DNA of 6,943 nucleotides from DASVTR01 sp033855775 (GCA_033855775.1 JAWVFT010000080.1:1-6943), one strand, 5' to 3'. Shown: positions 1-6,943, numbered from the stretch's first letter. Numbers and translations are program-made. The notes: generated by a model from the letters alone, not told the origin.

Positions 1-20
1 GTTGATTCAAAGAACCAATA

Positions 21-52
21 TTCAGAACGCATCGCAGGTGCGTTCGACTGAA
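21..52. repeat. Interrupted inverted repeat (hairpin)
   Basis: GAACGCA at 25-31 and TGCGTTC at 39-45 are perfect reverse complements around a 7-base loop. The stem continues as TTCA (21-24) with TGAA (49-52) after a 3-base bulge at 46-48, giving 11 pairs. Neither side is followed by a clean run of T, so it is not a standard rho-independent terminator. It could still fold in RNA at the end of a gene that enters from the left, since a TGA in one + frame lies inside it at 49-51. Confidence 0.35.
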
Positions 53-93
53 GGTCTATTCATTCATTGTTACGGCAAACTGGCTGCGGCTTG

Positions 94-121
94 TTTACTC
101 TTAACTTTCAACTCTTGATTC
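94..121. repeat. Degenerate 7-bp tandem repeat, four units
   Basis: Read in steps of seven, the sequence is TTTACTC, TTAACTT, TCAACTC, TTGATTC. All units share T at positions 1 and 6, A at position 4 and a pyrimidine at positions 5 and 7. The fourth unit also occurs once more at 2-8. Degenerate heptamer arrays are found between genes in several environmental bacterial groups. Four imperfect copies are enough to see the period but too few to exclude chance. Confidence 0.4.
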
Positions 122-177
122 ACATTAGTCCTGCTCAAGTTGGCGGCTTGACTTGATGACAGACGATGAAGGAAGAG

Positions 178-609
178 CTATTTCTTCGTCTGCCTTTCGG
201 CCAGAGCCATCAAATCCGCGGGGAGCCACTTGCCAACGCCCTTGTCGGTTTGCTCGCTGATGCCGACGGTGCGGTCGTGCCACTGGTCGCGCTTCGAGTC
301 GCCGCCGCCACGCTGTAGCGCGTAGTTCTCCGTCTGCTCAAGGCTGAGGATGATGCCGTTAATAAGCTCCGGCCAATCTTCCTGCTGGATGCCGCGCGCC
401 ATCAGAGACAGCCCGGCTGACCAGTCTTCTTCGGGCGCGAGCGCGTCCTGTTCGGGAATCGCCAGATTATAGATGGGCGGAAAAGTCGCGCCCTTGTATT
501 CCTTGACGAGCTGCGTTTTGATCTCCTTGTAAGACGCCTGCGGATTGTCGCGCTTGATGGCTTGAGCGCGGCGGAAAATATCCGCGACTGACGTTTGCTC
601 TGTCGGCAT
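178..609 (-). CDS. Hypothetical protein, 143 aa, divergent from the A2M gene
   Basis: I do not recognise this protein. It starts at an ATG (complement of 607-609) with GAGGAG 11 bases upstream and ends at a TAG (178-180). It has no cysteine, no signal peptide and no membrane segment. It has about 18 Lys+Arg against 22 Asp+Glu, so it is slightly acidic and probably cytoplasmic. Residues 6-20 and 26-39 look helical and charged, with the motif NPQASYKEI at 22-30, and could be a small helical or DNA-binding-like unit. Residues 61-98 look like two more helices containing W63 and W79. A Gly/Asp/Arg-rich stretch (100-125) with W110 follows, then a short C-terminal helix around 129-140 after W128. 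The ribosome binding site and length support a real gene. It is transcribed away from the A2M gene, and nothing in its sequence ties it to A2M function. Confidence 0.75.
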   Translation of the reverse strand: MPTEQTSVADIFRRAQAIKRDNPQASYKEIKTQLVKEYKGATFPPIYNLAIPEQDALAPEEDWSAGLSLMARGIQQEDWPELINGIILSLEQTENYALQRGGGDSKRDQWHDRTVGISEQTDKGVGKWLPADLMALAERQTKK

Positions 610-620
610 GGCGAAAAGCT

Positions 621-626
621 CTCCTC
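621..626 (-). promoter_or_regulatory. Ribosome binding site of the 143-aa gene
   Basis: On the minus strand this reads GAGGAG, a strong match to the anti-Shine-Dalgarno sequence, and it lies 11 bases before the ATG at 609-607. It supports that ATG as the true start. Confidence 0.6.
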
Positions 627-668
627 GAATTGTTTCGCTTTGTGAACGAATATAGCTTATACCATTTA
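627..668. promoter_or_regulatory. AT-rich patch, candidate divergent promoter region
   Basis: This is the only AT-rich island between the two divergent genes. It contains TATA-like hexamers on both strands: TATAGC at 651-656 on the plus strand, and on the minus strand TATAAG (complement of 656-661) and TATATT (complement of 649-654). TTGTTT at 630-635 lies 15 bases before TATAGC. On the minus side, TTGCAT (complement of 683-688) lies about 21 bases from TATAAG. Neither spacing is ideal, so position and composition support promoters here better than any exact -35/-10 pair does. Confidence 0.3.
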
Positions 669-682
669 AGCCCGCACGGGCT
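669..682. repeat. GC-rich inverted repeat, possible operator
   Basis: AGCCCG at 669-674 and CGGGCT at 677-682 are perfect reverse complements with CA between them. The site lies directly beside the AT-rich promoter patch in the divergent intergenic region. That position suits an operator for a dimeric regulator or a dispersed repeat unit. A 2-base loop is too tight for a good RNA hairpin as drawn. Confidence 0.35.
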
Positions 683-692
683 ATGCAACAAA

Positions 693-721
693 GCGCGGGT
701 GGCTCGTTCTAACCCCGGCGC
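693..721. repeat. GC-rich hairpin in the A2M leader
   Basis: GCGCGGGT at 693-700 pairs with ACCC (712-715) and GCGC (718-721), with a 2-base bulge at 716-717 and an 11-base loop at 701-711. If the A2M transcript starts in the AT-rich patch, this hairpin lies in its 5' leader, about 75 bases before the start codon. A further 7-base complement, CCGCACG (672-678) with CGTGCGG (721-727), offers an alternative fold. Confidence 0.3.
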
Positions 722-780
722 GTGCGGCCCGCGAGCGCGACCAGACTGATTATTGCGCCGACCGATTTCAAGCCCCAAGC

Positions 781-786
781 GAGGAG
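781..786 (+). promoter_or_regulatory. Ribosome binding site that decides the A2M start
   Basis: GAGGAG lies 11 bases before ATG 798-800 and 14 before ATG 801-803. The frame is open upstream to a TTG at 753, but starting there would put 15 extra residues, including several Lys, Arg and Pro, in front of a standard signal peptide and would place this site inside the gene. The ATG at 798 is therefore preferred, and 801 is a close second. Confidence 0.6.
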
Positions 787-797
787 CCAAGCTCAAG

Positions 798-3700
798 ATG
801 ATGCGTCTCAAGAAAAAGATTTCCCTGCTCGTTCTGTTCTCCCTCTTCTGTGGCCTGCTGCCGTTCGAGCGGCAGATGATGACCGTGCGCGCCCAGACCG
901 AACTCGTCACGCGCGCGCGCGACGAAGCCGCGAAGGCTGAGCCGAAGGGGCTGCGCTTTCGCTTGAGCCAGGGCGCGGAGCAACCGGAACAAAGAGAGAC
1001 AGGCTCAATCACTCCCGCCACGAAGTTAAGCGAGAGCGAGACGCAACGTGTGCTGGCGCGCTTGCCCGCGTTGAATATGGAGAGCGGCGACGAGCAGGAC
1101 TTTGCGATGCGCGAGCGTTCGCTGCCCGCGCCGCGCACAGGCAAGGTCATCAACACTAGCTTTCCGGCGATTGACGAACAACGCTTGACGGATGTGACGA
1201 GCGCGGGGCCGCTCGAAGTATTGCGCCATGCGCCCGAAGGCGAAATTCCTCTGGCTCCGCAGTTGAGCGTCACCTTCTCGCAGCCGATGGTCGCCGTCAC
1301 TTCCTATGCCGAACTCGAAGCCATGGACGTGCCTGTTCGCCTGACGCCGCAGCCCGCTGGCAAGTGGCGTTGGGTCGGCACAAAGACTTTGCTGTTCGTC
1401 CCCGACGGGCGTTTCCCGATGGCGACCGAATATCGCGTCGCAGTTCCGGCTGGCACAAAGTCCGCCAACGGCGGCGCGCTCCCGGCTACAAAGTCATGGA
1501 GCTTTGCCACGCCCGCGCCCGTCTTAAGAACCGGCTGGCCGGGCGCGAACGGCCCGCAGCGGCGCGACGTGCTGATGTTCGTAGAGTTTGACCAGCGCAT
1601 CGACCCGGCCAGAATGTTGCAGACGATACACGTCAACGGGGCTGGCCGCGAGTTGAAAATCCGCCTGGCGACGGAAGCCGAGATTGCGGCGGACGAGATG
1701 GTGAGCAGGCTGGCGGGCGCGGCGGAGAAGGGACGCTGGCTGGCGTTTCGCGCCGTTGACGCGGCGACGAATGATTACAGAAACGCGCTGCCCGCCAACT
1801 CCGGCATCAACGTCACGATTGGCCCCGGCTCTCCTTCAGCCGAAGGCCCGCGCACGACCACGCAACCGCAGAGCTTCTCCTTCAACACGTTCGGCCCCTT
1901 GCTGCAAGTCTCTCAAAATTGTGAGGCGGACGATAAGTGCTCGCCGTTCGACCAGTGGTACATCACCTTTTCGAATCCGCTCGACGCGGCGGCGTTTCAG
2001 AAATCGCAGGTCAGGGTAGAGCCTGCGATTGCCGGGATGAAAACGAGCGTCAGCAGCAATTACCTGATGATTGACGGCATCAAGCCGGGGCGCAGGACTT
2101 ACAAAGTGACGCTCGCTTCCACGCTGAAAGATACGTTCGGCCAGACGCTCGAAGGCAACCGGAGCGTGACGTTTCATGTCGGCCCCGCGGAAAAATCTCT
2201 CACCTCTTCGGGCGAAGGCTTCATCGTGCTCGACCCGAACGCGCAGGGACGCTACTCGGTCTTCAGCGTCAATCACAGCAAGTTGAAAGTCAATCTATAC
2301 AAAGTCGGGCCGGAGAACTGGACGCAGTTCGTCAATCACATGCGCTGGTCGCAGGGCTACGCCGACGAGAACGCGAAGAAGAATCGCACGCCACCGGGCA
2401 AGCTCGTCGTGTCGAAGATTGTCGATGTCGCCGCCAAGCCGGACGAGATGGTCGAGACGCCGATTGACCTCAACCCCGCGCTCGCGGACGGCCTCGGACA
2501 AGTGTTCGTCGTGGTCGAGCCGACCATCAAAGTTAAGGGCGAAGAGTTTCCGCAGATTAAAGCGTGGGTGCAGGTGACGGAGATTGGCCTAGACGCTTTC
2601 GTTGACAACACGGACTTGATTGGATGGGCTACCTCTTTGAAGGACGCGCGCCCGCTCGAAGGCGTCGAGATGATGGTTCAGCCCACGGGCAACCGCGCGA
2701 CGAGCGGGGCGGACGGCCTCGCGCATATCACTCTGCCGGACGAGACGATGCCGGAGCCGAATATCCTGGTCGCCAGACGTGGCCGCGATATGGCTATCCT
2801 GCCGGAGCATACGGAGTGGTACTACACGAACGGCGGCTGGTTCAGGAAAGAAGCGGGAGACTCTTTGCGCTGGTTCGTCTTCGACGACCGCAAGATGTAC
2901 AAGCCCGGCGAGGAAGTTCACATCAAAGGCTGGCTCAGAAAAATCGGCGGCACTCAGACGGGCGACGTTGGCCCGCTCGACGGGGCGGCGAAGAATGTTG
3001 ACTACATCCTGCGCGATTCGCGCGGCAACGAAGTCGGCAAAGGCTCTATGCCGATTAACGCCCTCGGCGGCTTTGACACCGCTTTCAAACTTCCCGGCAC
3101 GATGAATCTGGGCTCGGCTTCCCTGCAACTTTTAGCCACGGGCGGCACGGGCGGCGTTGACAATTCGCAGTCGTATCACAGCTTTCAAGTGCAGGAGTTT
3201 CGTCGTCCTGAGTTTGAAGTGAAAGCGCAGGCGACGAGCGAAGGGCCGTTCTTCGTCGGCGGCAGCGCGGACACGTTCGTCACCGCAGCTTACTACGCGG
3301 GCGGCGGCCTGCCGGAGACGGAAGTGACATGGAGCGTGACGGCGACGCCGACCAACTACACGCCGCCCAATCGTTGGGACTACACCTTCGGCAAGTGGAC
3401 TCCGTGGTGGGGGCGCACTTCGGAAGAGAGCGAATCCCACACGGAGACGTTCAAGGGCAAGACGGACGCGGCGGGCAAGCATCGCCTCCATATTGATTTC
3501 GACGGCGTGAATCCGCCGCGCCCGACGAGCGTGAGAGCCGAAGCGAGCGTGATGGATGTCAATCGCCAGACGCTCACCTCCGGCGCGAACATGATTGTCC
3601 ATCCGGCTGATTTGTACGTCGGCTTGAAGAGCGAGCGCGTCTTCGTCGAGCAGGGCCAGCCGCTCGTCGTCAAGTCAATCGTCACAGACCTTGACGGCAA

Positions 3701-6700
3701 GGCCGTGGCGAATCGCGCCGTCAAGATGCGCGCTGAACTTCTCGATTGGGTTTACGAGCAAGACCGCTGGCAGCAGCGCGCGACGAGCGCGCAGAGTTGC
3801 GCCGTGCAGTCCGGCAACGATGCCGTGCAATGTGTGTTCGAGTCGAAGGAAGGCGGGCAGTATCGCATCACCGCGAGCGTGATGGATGACAAGGAGCGTT
3901 TCAACGAAAGCGAGTTGACGCTCTGGGTCGCGGGCGGCAAAGAGCCGCCGCAGCGCGGCGTCGAGCAGCAAAGCGTGACACTCATTCCAGACCGCAAGGA
4001 TTACCAGCCGAACGACGTGGCGGAGATTTTAGTGCAGGCTCCTTTCTATCCGGCTGAAGGCGTGCTCACGCTCAGGCGCAGCGGTCTGGTCAAGACCGAG
4101 CGCTTTCGTGTCGAAGGCCCGTCCGCCGTCTTGAAGGTTCCGCTTCAGGAGAGCTACACGCCGAACCTCATCGTGCAGGTTGATTTGAACGGCGCGGCTG
4201 TGCGCGTCAACGATGAAGGCGTGGCTAACGACAAGTTGCCGAAGCGTCCGGCCTTTGCCAGCGGCCAGTTGAATCTCTCGATTCCGCCGCTCGCGCGCAA
4301 GCTGACCGTGACGGCCACGCCGAAAGACAAAGCCTTGGAGCCGGGCGGCGAAACCAAAGTCGAGGTCATGGTCAAGGATGCGCGGGGCGAGCCGGTAGCG
4401 AACAGCGAAGTCGCTGTGGTCGTCGTTGACGAGTCTGTGCTGGCTCTGACCGGCTACAGAGTTGACGACCCGCTCAACACCTTCTACGCGCAGCGCGACG
4501 GCGGGACTGCCGATTATCACTCGCGCTCAAACGTGCTGCTCACAGACCCCGAAGCCCTGAAGCTACGGAACTCGCGCGTCAGCGTGGGGGGAGCAGCGCT
4601 CGATAAGATGGCGCCGTCCGAGTCTGTGTCTGAGCTGGCCACTCAGACGAAGGTCTTGGCGCCGCTCTCGCCGAAGCGAGAGCGCGGCGCGCGGCGCGGC
4701 CTTGCGGGCAAGGATGACAACGAAGCTCCGCCGCCGCCGCCGGAGCCGGAGCAGTCGATTCGCGTGCGCGAAAACTTCAACGCGCTGGCCGTCTTTTCGC
4801 CGGCCGTTGCGACCGACGGAAACGGGCGCGCGGAGGTCAACGTCAAAGTCCCTGACAATCTGACGCGCTATCGCATCATGGCCGTGTCGGTCGCGGGCGG
4901 CAAGCAGTTTGGCGCGGGTGAATCTTCGCTGACGGCGCGGCAGCCTTTGATGGTGCGCCCTTCGGCTCCGCGCTTTCTCAACTTCGGCGACCGCTTTGAG
5001 TTGCCCGTCGTCTTGCAGAATCAGACGGACGCGCCGATGAGCGTTGACGTGGCTGTGCGCGCGGCGAATGCGGAGCTAACGGACGGCGCGGGCCGTCGCG
5101 TCACTGTGCCTGCGAATGACAGAGTTGAAGTGCGCTTGCCGGTCGCGGCGCGGCGCGTCGGCACGGCGCGGTTTCAGATTGGCGCGGCTTCGGGCCGTTG
5201 GGCGGACGCGGCGGAGATTAGCCTGCCCGTCTGGACGCCCGCGACCACCGAAGCCTTCGCCACCTACGGCGAGATTGACAACGGCGGCATCACGCAGCCC
5301 GTCAAAGCTCCGGCGGATGTCTTCAAGCAGTTCGGCGGCCTTGAGGTGACGACCTCTTCCACGCAGTTGCAGGAGTTGACCGACGCCTTCGTCTATCTGG
5401 TCGCTTACCCTTACGAATGCGCCGAGCAGATTTCGTCGCGCGTGATGGGCGTGGCGGCTTTGAAGGACGTGCTGGCGGCGTTTGACGCGAAGGGCTTGCC
5501 GAAGCCGGAAGAGATGAAGGCGGCTGTCGCGCGTGACATCAAGAAGCTGCGCAGCTTGCAGAACGACGACGGCGGCTTTGCCTTCTGGAAACGCAACGAC
5601 GAGTCCTGGCCTTACATCAGCATACATGTCGCGCACGCTTTGCAACGCGCCAAGGAGAAGGGCTTCGACGTGCCTGCCGAGATGCTCGACAAGTCGAAGG
5701 ATTACCTGCGCCGCATCGAGCAGCACATCCCGGCCATCTATAGCATCGAAGCGCGCCGCGCTCTCATTGCTTACGCGCTCTACGTCCGCACGCGGATGAA
5801 CGACCGCGACACGACGCGCGCGCGCAAATTGATTGCCGAGGCCGGAATCGAACATCTCTCGCTTGAGTCAAACGGCTGGCTCTTGTCCGTCTTGACGGGC
5901 GACGCCAAATCGAGCGCCGAAGTCGAAGCGATACGTCGTCATCTGAACAACCGCGCGAGCGAGACGGCGGGCATGGCTCACTTCACAGACTCTTACACGG
6001 ACGGCGACTACCTGCTGCTGCATTCGAGCCGCAGGGCCGACGGCGTGATTCTCGAAGCGCTCATCAAAGACCAACCGCAGAGCGATTTGATACCGAAGAT
6101 TGTGCGCGGGCTGCTGGCTCACAGGACGGCTGGACGTTGGGAGAACACGCAGGAGAACGTCTTCATCCTGCTCGCTCTCGACCGCTACTTCAACACCTAC
6201 GAGAAGGTGACGCCGGACTTCATCGCGCGGGCGTGGCTCGGCGAACGCTTCGCCGGAGAGCAGAGCTATCGCGGGCGCACGACCGACAGCAACCACTTCA
6301 ACGTGCCGATGCGCTACCTCGCGGAGAAGAGCGGCGCGCAGAACCTGACGCTGACGAAAGAGGGCGCGGGCCGTCTCTACTATCGCATCGGGATGCAGTA
6401 TGCGCCGACGAGCTTGAAGCTCGCCGCTGCCGATTATGGCTTCACGGTCGAGCGCGTCTATGAGGCGATAGATAACGCGTCAGACGTGACTCGTGATAAG
6501 GACGGAACGTGGCACATCAAGGCGGGGGCGCGCGTGCGCGTTCGTCTGACGCTGGCCGCGCCGTCGCGTCGTTATCACGTCGCGCTCGTTGACCCGATGC
6601 CCGCCGGTCTGGAATCGCTGAACCCGGAACTCGCCACCACGGGAACCATCCCGCAAGACCAGAAGGAGACTGACCAGAAGGGCGGCTACTGGTGGTGGTA

Positions 6701-6905
6701 TCGCTCCTGGTTCGAGCATCAGAACTTCCGCGACGAGCGCGCCGAAGCCTTCACCTCGCTGCTCTGGGAAGGCGTCTATAACTACACCTACGTCGCTCGC
6801 GCCACCACACCCGGCGACTTCGTTGTGCCGCCCGCGAAGGCCGAAGAGATGTATCACCCGGAAACCTTCGGGCGCGGCGCGTCGGATAGAGTCGTGGTCG
6901 AATAA
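798..6905 (+). CDS. Alpha-2-macroglobulin family protein, thioester type, 2035 aa
   Basis: A probable envelope protease trap. Seen in order (numbered from ATG 798): signal peptide 1-32, with KKK at 5-7, a hydrophobic core 8-23 and likely cleavage after VRA. A charged N-terminal segment follows to about 134, then an Ig-like domain (135-239) and further macroglobulin domains. The MG3-type domain begins near 592. The MG2-type A2M_N domain has YKPGE at 701-705. A domain opening QEFRRPEF follows at 799. The A2M_N_2 region runs from about 1060 to 1215 (VVDES around 1212). A bait-like segment spans 1233-1320, then the A2M core from 1321 with VPDNLTRYR. The thioester domain holds CAEQ (C1541 to Q1544) and an NDDGGF turn at 1589-1594, typical of its helical toroid. 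The C-terminal domain from about 1859 includes HQNFRDER and ATTPGDFVVPP. In this family the Cys-Gln thioester captures proteases after bait cleavage. The mature chain has only five Cys: two close pairs (375/381 and 1001/1012) and C1541. It is longer than E. coli YfhM (about 1650 aa). The frame is intact; the family call is firm, the protease-trapping role is inferred. Confidence 0.95.
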   Translation: MMRLKKKISLLVLFSLFCGLLPFERQMMTVRAQTELVTRARDEAAKAEPKGLRFRLSQGAEQPEQRETGSITPATKLSESETQRVLARLPALNMESGDEQDFAMRERSLPAPRTGKVINTSFPAIDEQRLTDVTSAGPLEVLRHAPEGEIPLAPQLSVTFSQPMVAVTSYAELEAMDVPVRLTPQPAGKWRWVGTKTLLFVPDGRFPMATEYRVAVPAGTKSANGGALPATKSWSFATPAPVLRTGWPGANGPQRRDVLMFVEFDQRIDPARMLQTIHVNGAGRELKIRLATEAEIAADEMVSRLAGAAEKGRWLAFRAVDAATNDYRNALPANSGINVTIGPGSPSAEGPRTTTQPQSFSFNTFGPLLQVSQNCEADDKCSPFDQWYITFSNPLDAAAFQKSQVRVEPAIAGMKTSVSSNYLMIDGIKPGRRTYKVTLASTLKDTFGQTLEGNRSVTFHVGPAEKSLTSSGEGFIVLDPNAQGRYSVFSVNHSKLKVNLYKVGPENWTQFVNHMRWSQGYADENAKKNRTPPGKLVVSKIVDVAAKPDEMVETPIDLNPALADGLGQVFVVVEPTIKVKGEEFPQIKAWVQVTEIGLDAFVDNTDLIGWATSLKDARPLEGVEMMVQPTGNRATSGADGLAHITLPDETMPEPNILVARRGRDMAILPEHTEWYYTNGGWFRKEAGDSLRWFVFDDRKMYKPGEEVHIKGWLRKIGGTQTGDVGPLDGAAKNVDYILRDSRGNEVGKGSMPINALGGFDTAFKLPGTMNLGSASLQLLATGGTGGVDNSQSYHSFQVQEFRRPEFEVKAQATSEGPFFVGGSADTFVTAAYYAGGGLPETEVTWSVTATPTNYTPPNRWDYTFGKWTPWWGRTSEESESHTETFKGKTDAAGKHRLHIDFDGVNPPRPTSVRAEASVMDVNRQTLTSGANMIVHPADLYVGLKSERVFVEQGQPLVVKSIVTDLDGKAVANRAVKMRAELLDWVYEQDRWQQRATSAQSCAVQSGNDAVQCVFESKEGGQYRITASVMDDKERFNESELTLWVAGGKEPPQRGVEQQSVTLIPDRKDYQPNDVAEILVQAPFYPAEGVLTLRRSGLVKTERFRVEGPSAVLKVPLQESYTPNLIVQVDLNGAAVRVNDEGVANDKLPKRPAFASGQLNLSIPPLARKLTVTATPKDKALEPGGETKVEVMVKDARGEPVANSEVAVVVVDESVLALTGYRVDDPLNTFYAQRDGGTADYHSRSNVLLTDPEALKLRNSRVSVGGAALDKMAPSESVSELATQTKVLAPLSPKRERGARRGLAGKDDNEAPPPPPEPEQSIRVRENFNALAVFSPAVATDGNGRAEVNVKVPDNLTRYRIMAVSVAGGKQFGAGESSLTARQPLMVRPSAPRFLNFGDRFELPVVLQNQTDAPMSVDVAVRAANAELTDGAGRRVTVPANDRVEVRLPVAARRVGTARFQIGAASGRWADAAEISLPVWTPATTEAFATYGEIDNGGITQPVKAPADVFKQFGGLEVTTSSTQLQELTDAFVYLVAYPYECAEQISSRVMGVAALKDVLAAFDAKGLPKPEEMKAAVARDIKKLRSLQNDDGGFAFWKRNDESWPYISIHVAHALQRAKEKGFDVPAEMLDKSKDYLRRIEQHIPAIYSIEARRALIAYALYVRTRMNDRDTTRARKLIAEAGIEHLSLESNGWLLSVLTGDAKSSAEVEAIRRHLNNRASETAGMAHFTDSYTDGDYLLLHSSRRADGVILEALIKDQPQSDLIPKIVRGLLAHRTAGRWENTQENVFILLALDRYFNTYEKVTPDFIARAWLGERFAGEQSYRGRTTDSNHFNVPMRYLAEKSGAQNLTLTKEGAGRLYYRIGMQYAPTSLKLAAADYGFTVERVYEAIDNASDVTRDKDGTWHIKAGARVRVRLTLAAPSRRYHVALVDPMPAGLESLNPELATTGTIPQDQKETDQKGGYWWWYRSWFEHQNFRDERAEAFTSLLWEGVYNYTYVARATTPGDFVVPPAKAEEMYHPETFGRGASDRVVVE

Positions 6906-6943
6906 GCCCGCCGCAAAAAAGCAGTCGGGGCGGAAGCTTGATA

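Larger units (their letters stand above)
1..177. other. Intergenic region with no supportable gene
   Basis: This stretch is visibly richer in A and T than the rest of the window, and no reading frame in it has a start, a ribosome binding site and useful length. On the + strand, one frame is open from the left edge to a TGA at 49-51 and another from the left edge to a TGA at 116-118. Either could be the tail of a gene outside the window, but neither tail shows a recognisable motif. The region contains an interrupted hairpin (21-52), a degenerate heptamer array (94-121) and a small inverted repeat (135-156), and it lies downstream of the leftward gene that ends at 178. Confidence 0.6.

Noticed and set aside
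2..118. Frame open from the left edge on the + strand, as the tail of an upstream gene
   Set aside because: It is 38 codons with no recognisable motif, and it crosses the hairpin and heptamer repeat in AT-richer sequence. It cannot be told from chance.
135..156. Inverted repeat TCAAGT/ACTTGA just past the end of the leftward gene, as a terminator
   Set aside because: The stem is only 6 bp with a 10-base loop, and no T run follows on the minus strand, so it does not meet the usual terminator criteria.
753..797. Upstream TTG start that would give a 2050-residue A2M protein
   Set aside because: It would add 15 residues before a typical KKK plus hydrophobic signal peptide and would put the GAGGAG ribosome binding site inside the gene.
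467..1300. 277-residue minus-strand open frame
   Set aside because: It overlaps the 5' part of the leftward gene, the whole divergent spacer and the start of the A2M gene. Its product is Arg/Ser-rich with no motif, as expected of a shadow frame in GC-rich DNA.
4669..4757. GC-rich Arg and Pro codon run as a possible frameshift or sequencing artefact
   Set aside because: The frame stays open and conserved A2M motifs continue in the same frame on both sides, so it reads as a natural low-complexity linker.
5076..5855. 259-residue minus-strand open frame antisense to the A2M thioester region
   Set aside because: It lies wholly within the well-supported A2M frame, and its composition (rich in Arg, Ala, Val and Leu) is that of an antisense shadow. 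No motif is visible.

Overview
The window holds one very large gene and one small divergent gene. The large gene (798-6905, + strand) encodes a 2035-residue bacterial alpha-2-macroglobulin (A2M) family protein with an intact thioester motif, CAEQ at residues 1541-1544. The small gene (178-609, - strand) encodes an unrecognised 143-residue, slightly acidic, cysteine-free and probably cytoplasmic protein.

Layout. Positions 1-177 are less GC-rich than the rest and carry no supportable gene. They hold an 11-bp interrupted hairpin (21-52) and four copies of a degenerate 7-base repeat (94-121). Positions 610-797 separate the two divergent genes. They hold a good Shine-Dalgarno sequence for each gene (GAGGAG, 11 bases from each start), an AT-rich patch at 627-668 that probably carries the promoters, and two GC-rich inverted repeats (669-682 and 693-721). 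From 798 almost to the end there is a single uninterrupted reading frame. The last 38 bases (6906-6943) are non-coding, with no convincing terminator, so whatever follows the A2M gene lies outside the window.

Organism. The cell is a bacterium with GC-rich genes. The A2M protein has an N-terminal signal sequence and belongs to the long (about 1900-2050 residue) type that I associate with environmental Gram-negative lineages such as Acidobacteriota and Myxococcota. The degenerate heptamer array and GC-rich intergenic repeats suggest Acidobacteriota, but this is inference and not proof.

How it works. Bacterial A2Ms are thought to protect the cell envelope. An attacking protease cuts the bait region, the protein changes conformation, and the exposed thioester captures the protease covalently. 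In Escherichia coli the A2M YfhM is a lipoprotein encoded next to pbpC. Here no lipobox is visible and no pbpC lies in the window. The divergent small gene shares the regulatory region, but nothing in its sequence links it to A2M function. I see no clear sign of a wholly new system. The most worthwhile leads are the basic, polyproline-containing bait segment, the apparent lack of a lipid anchor, and the unknown divergent partner.
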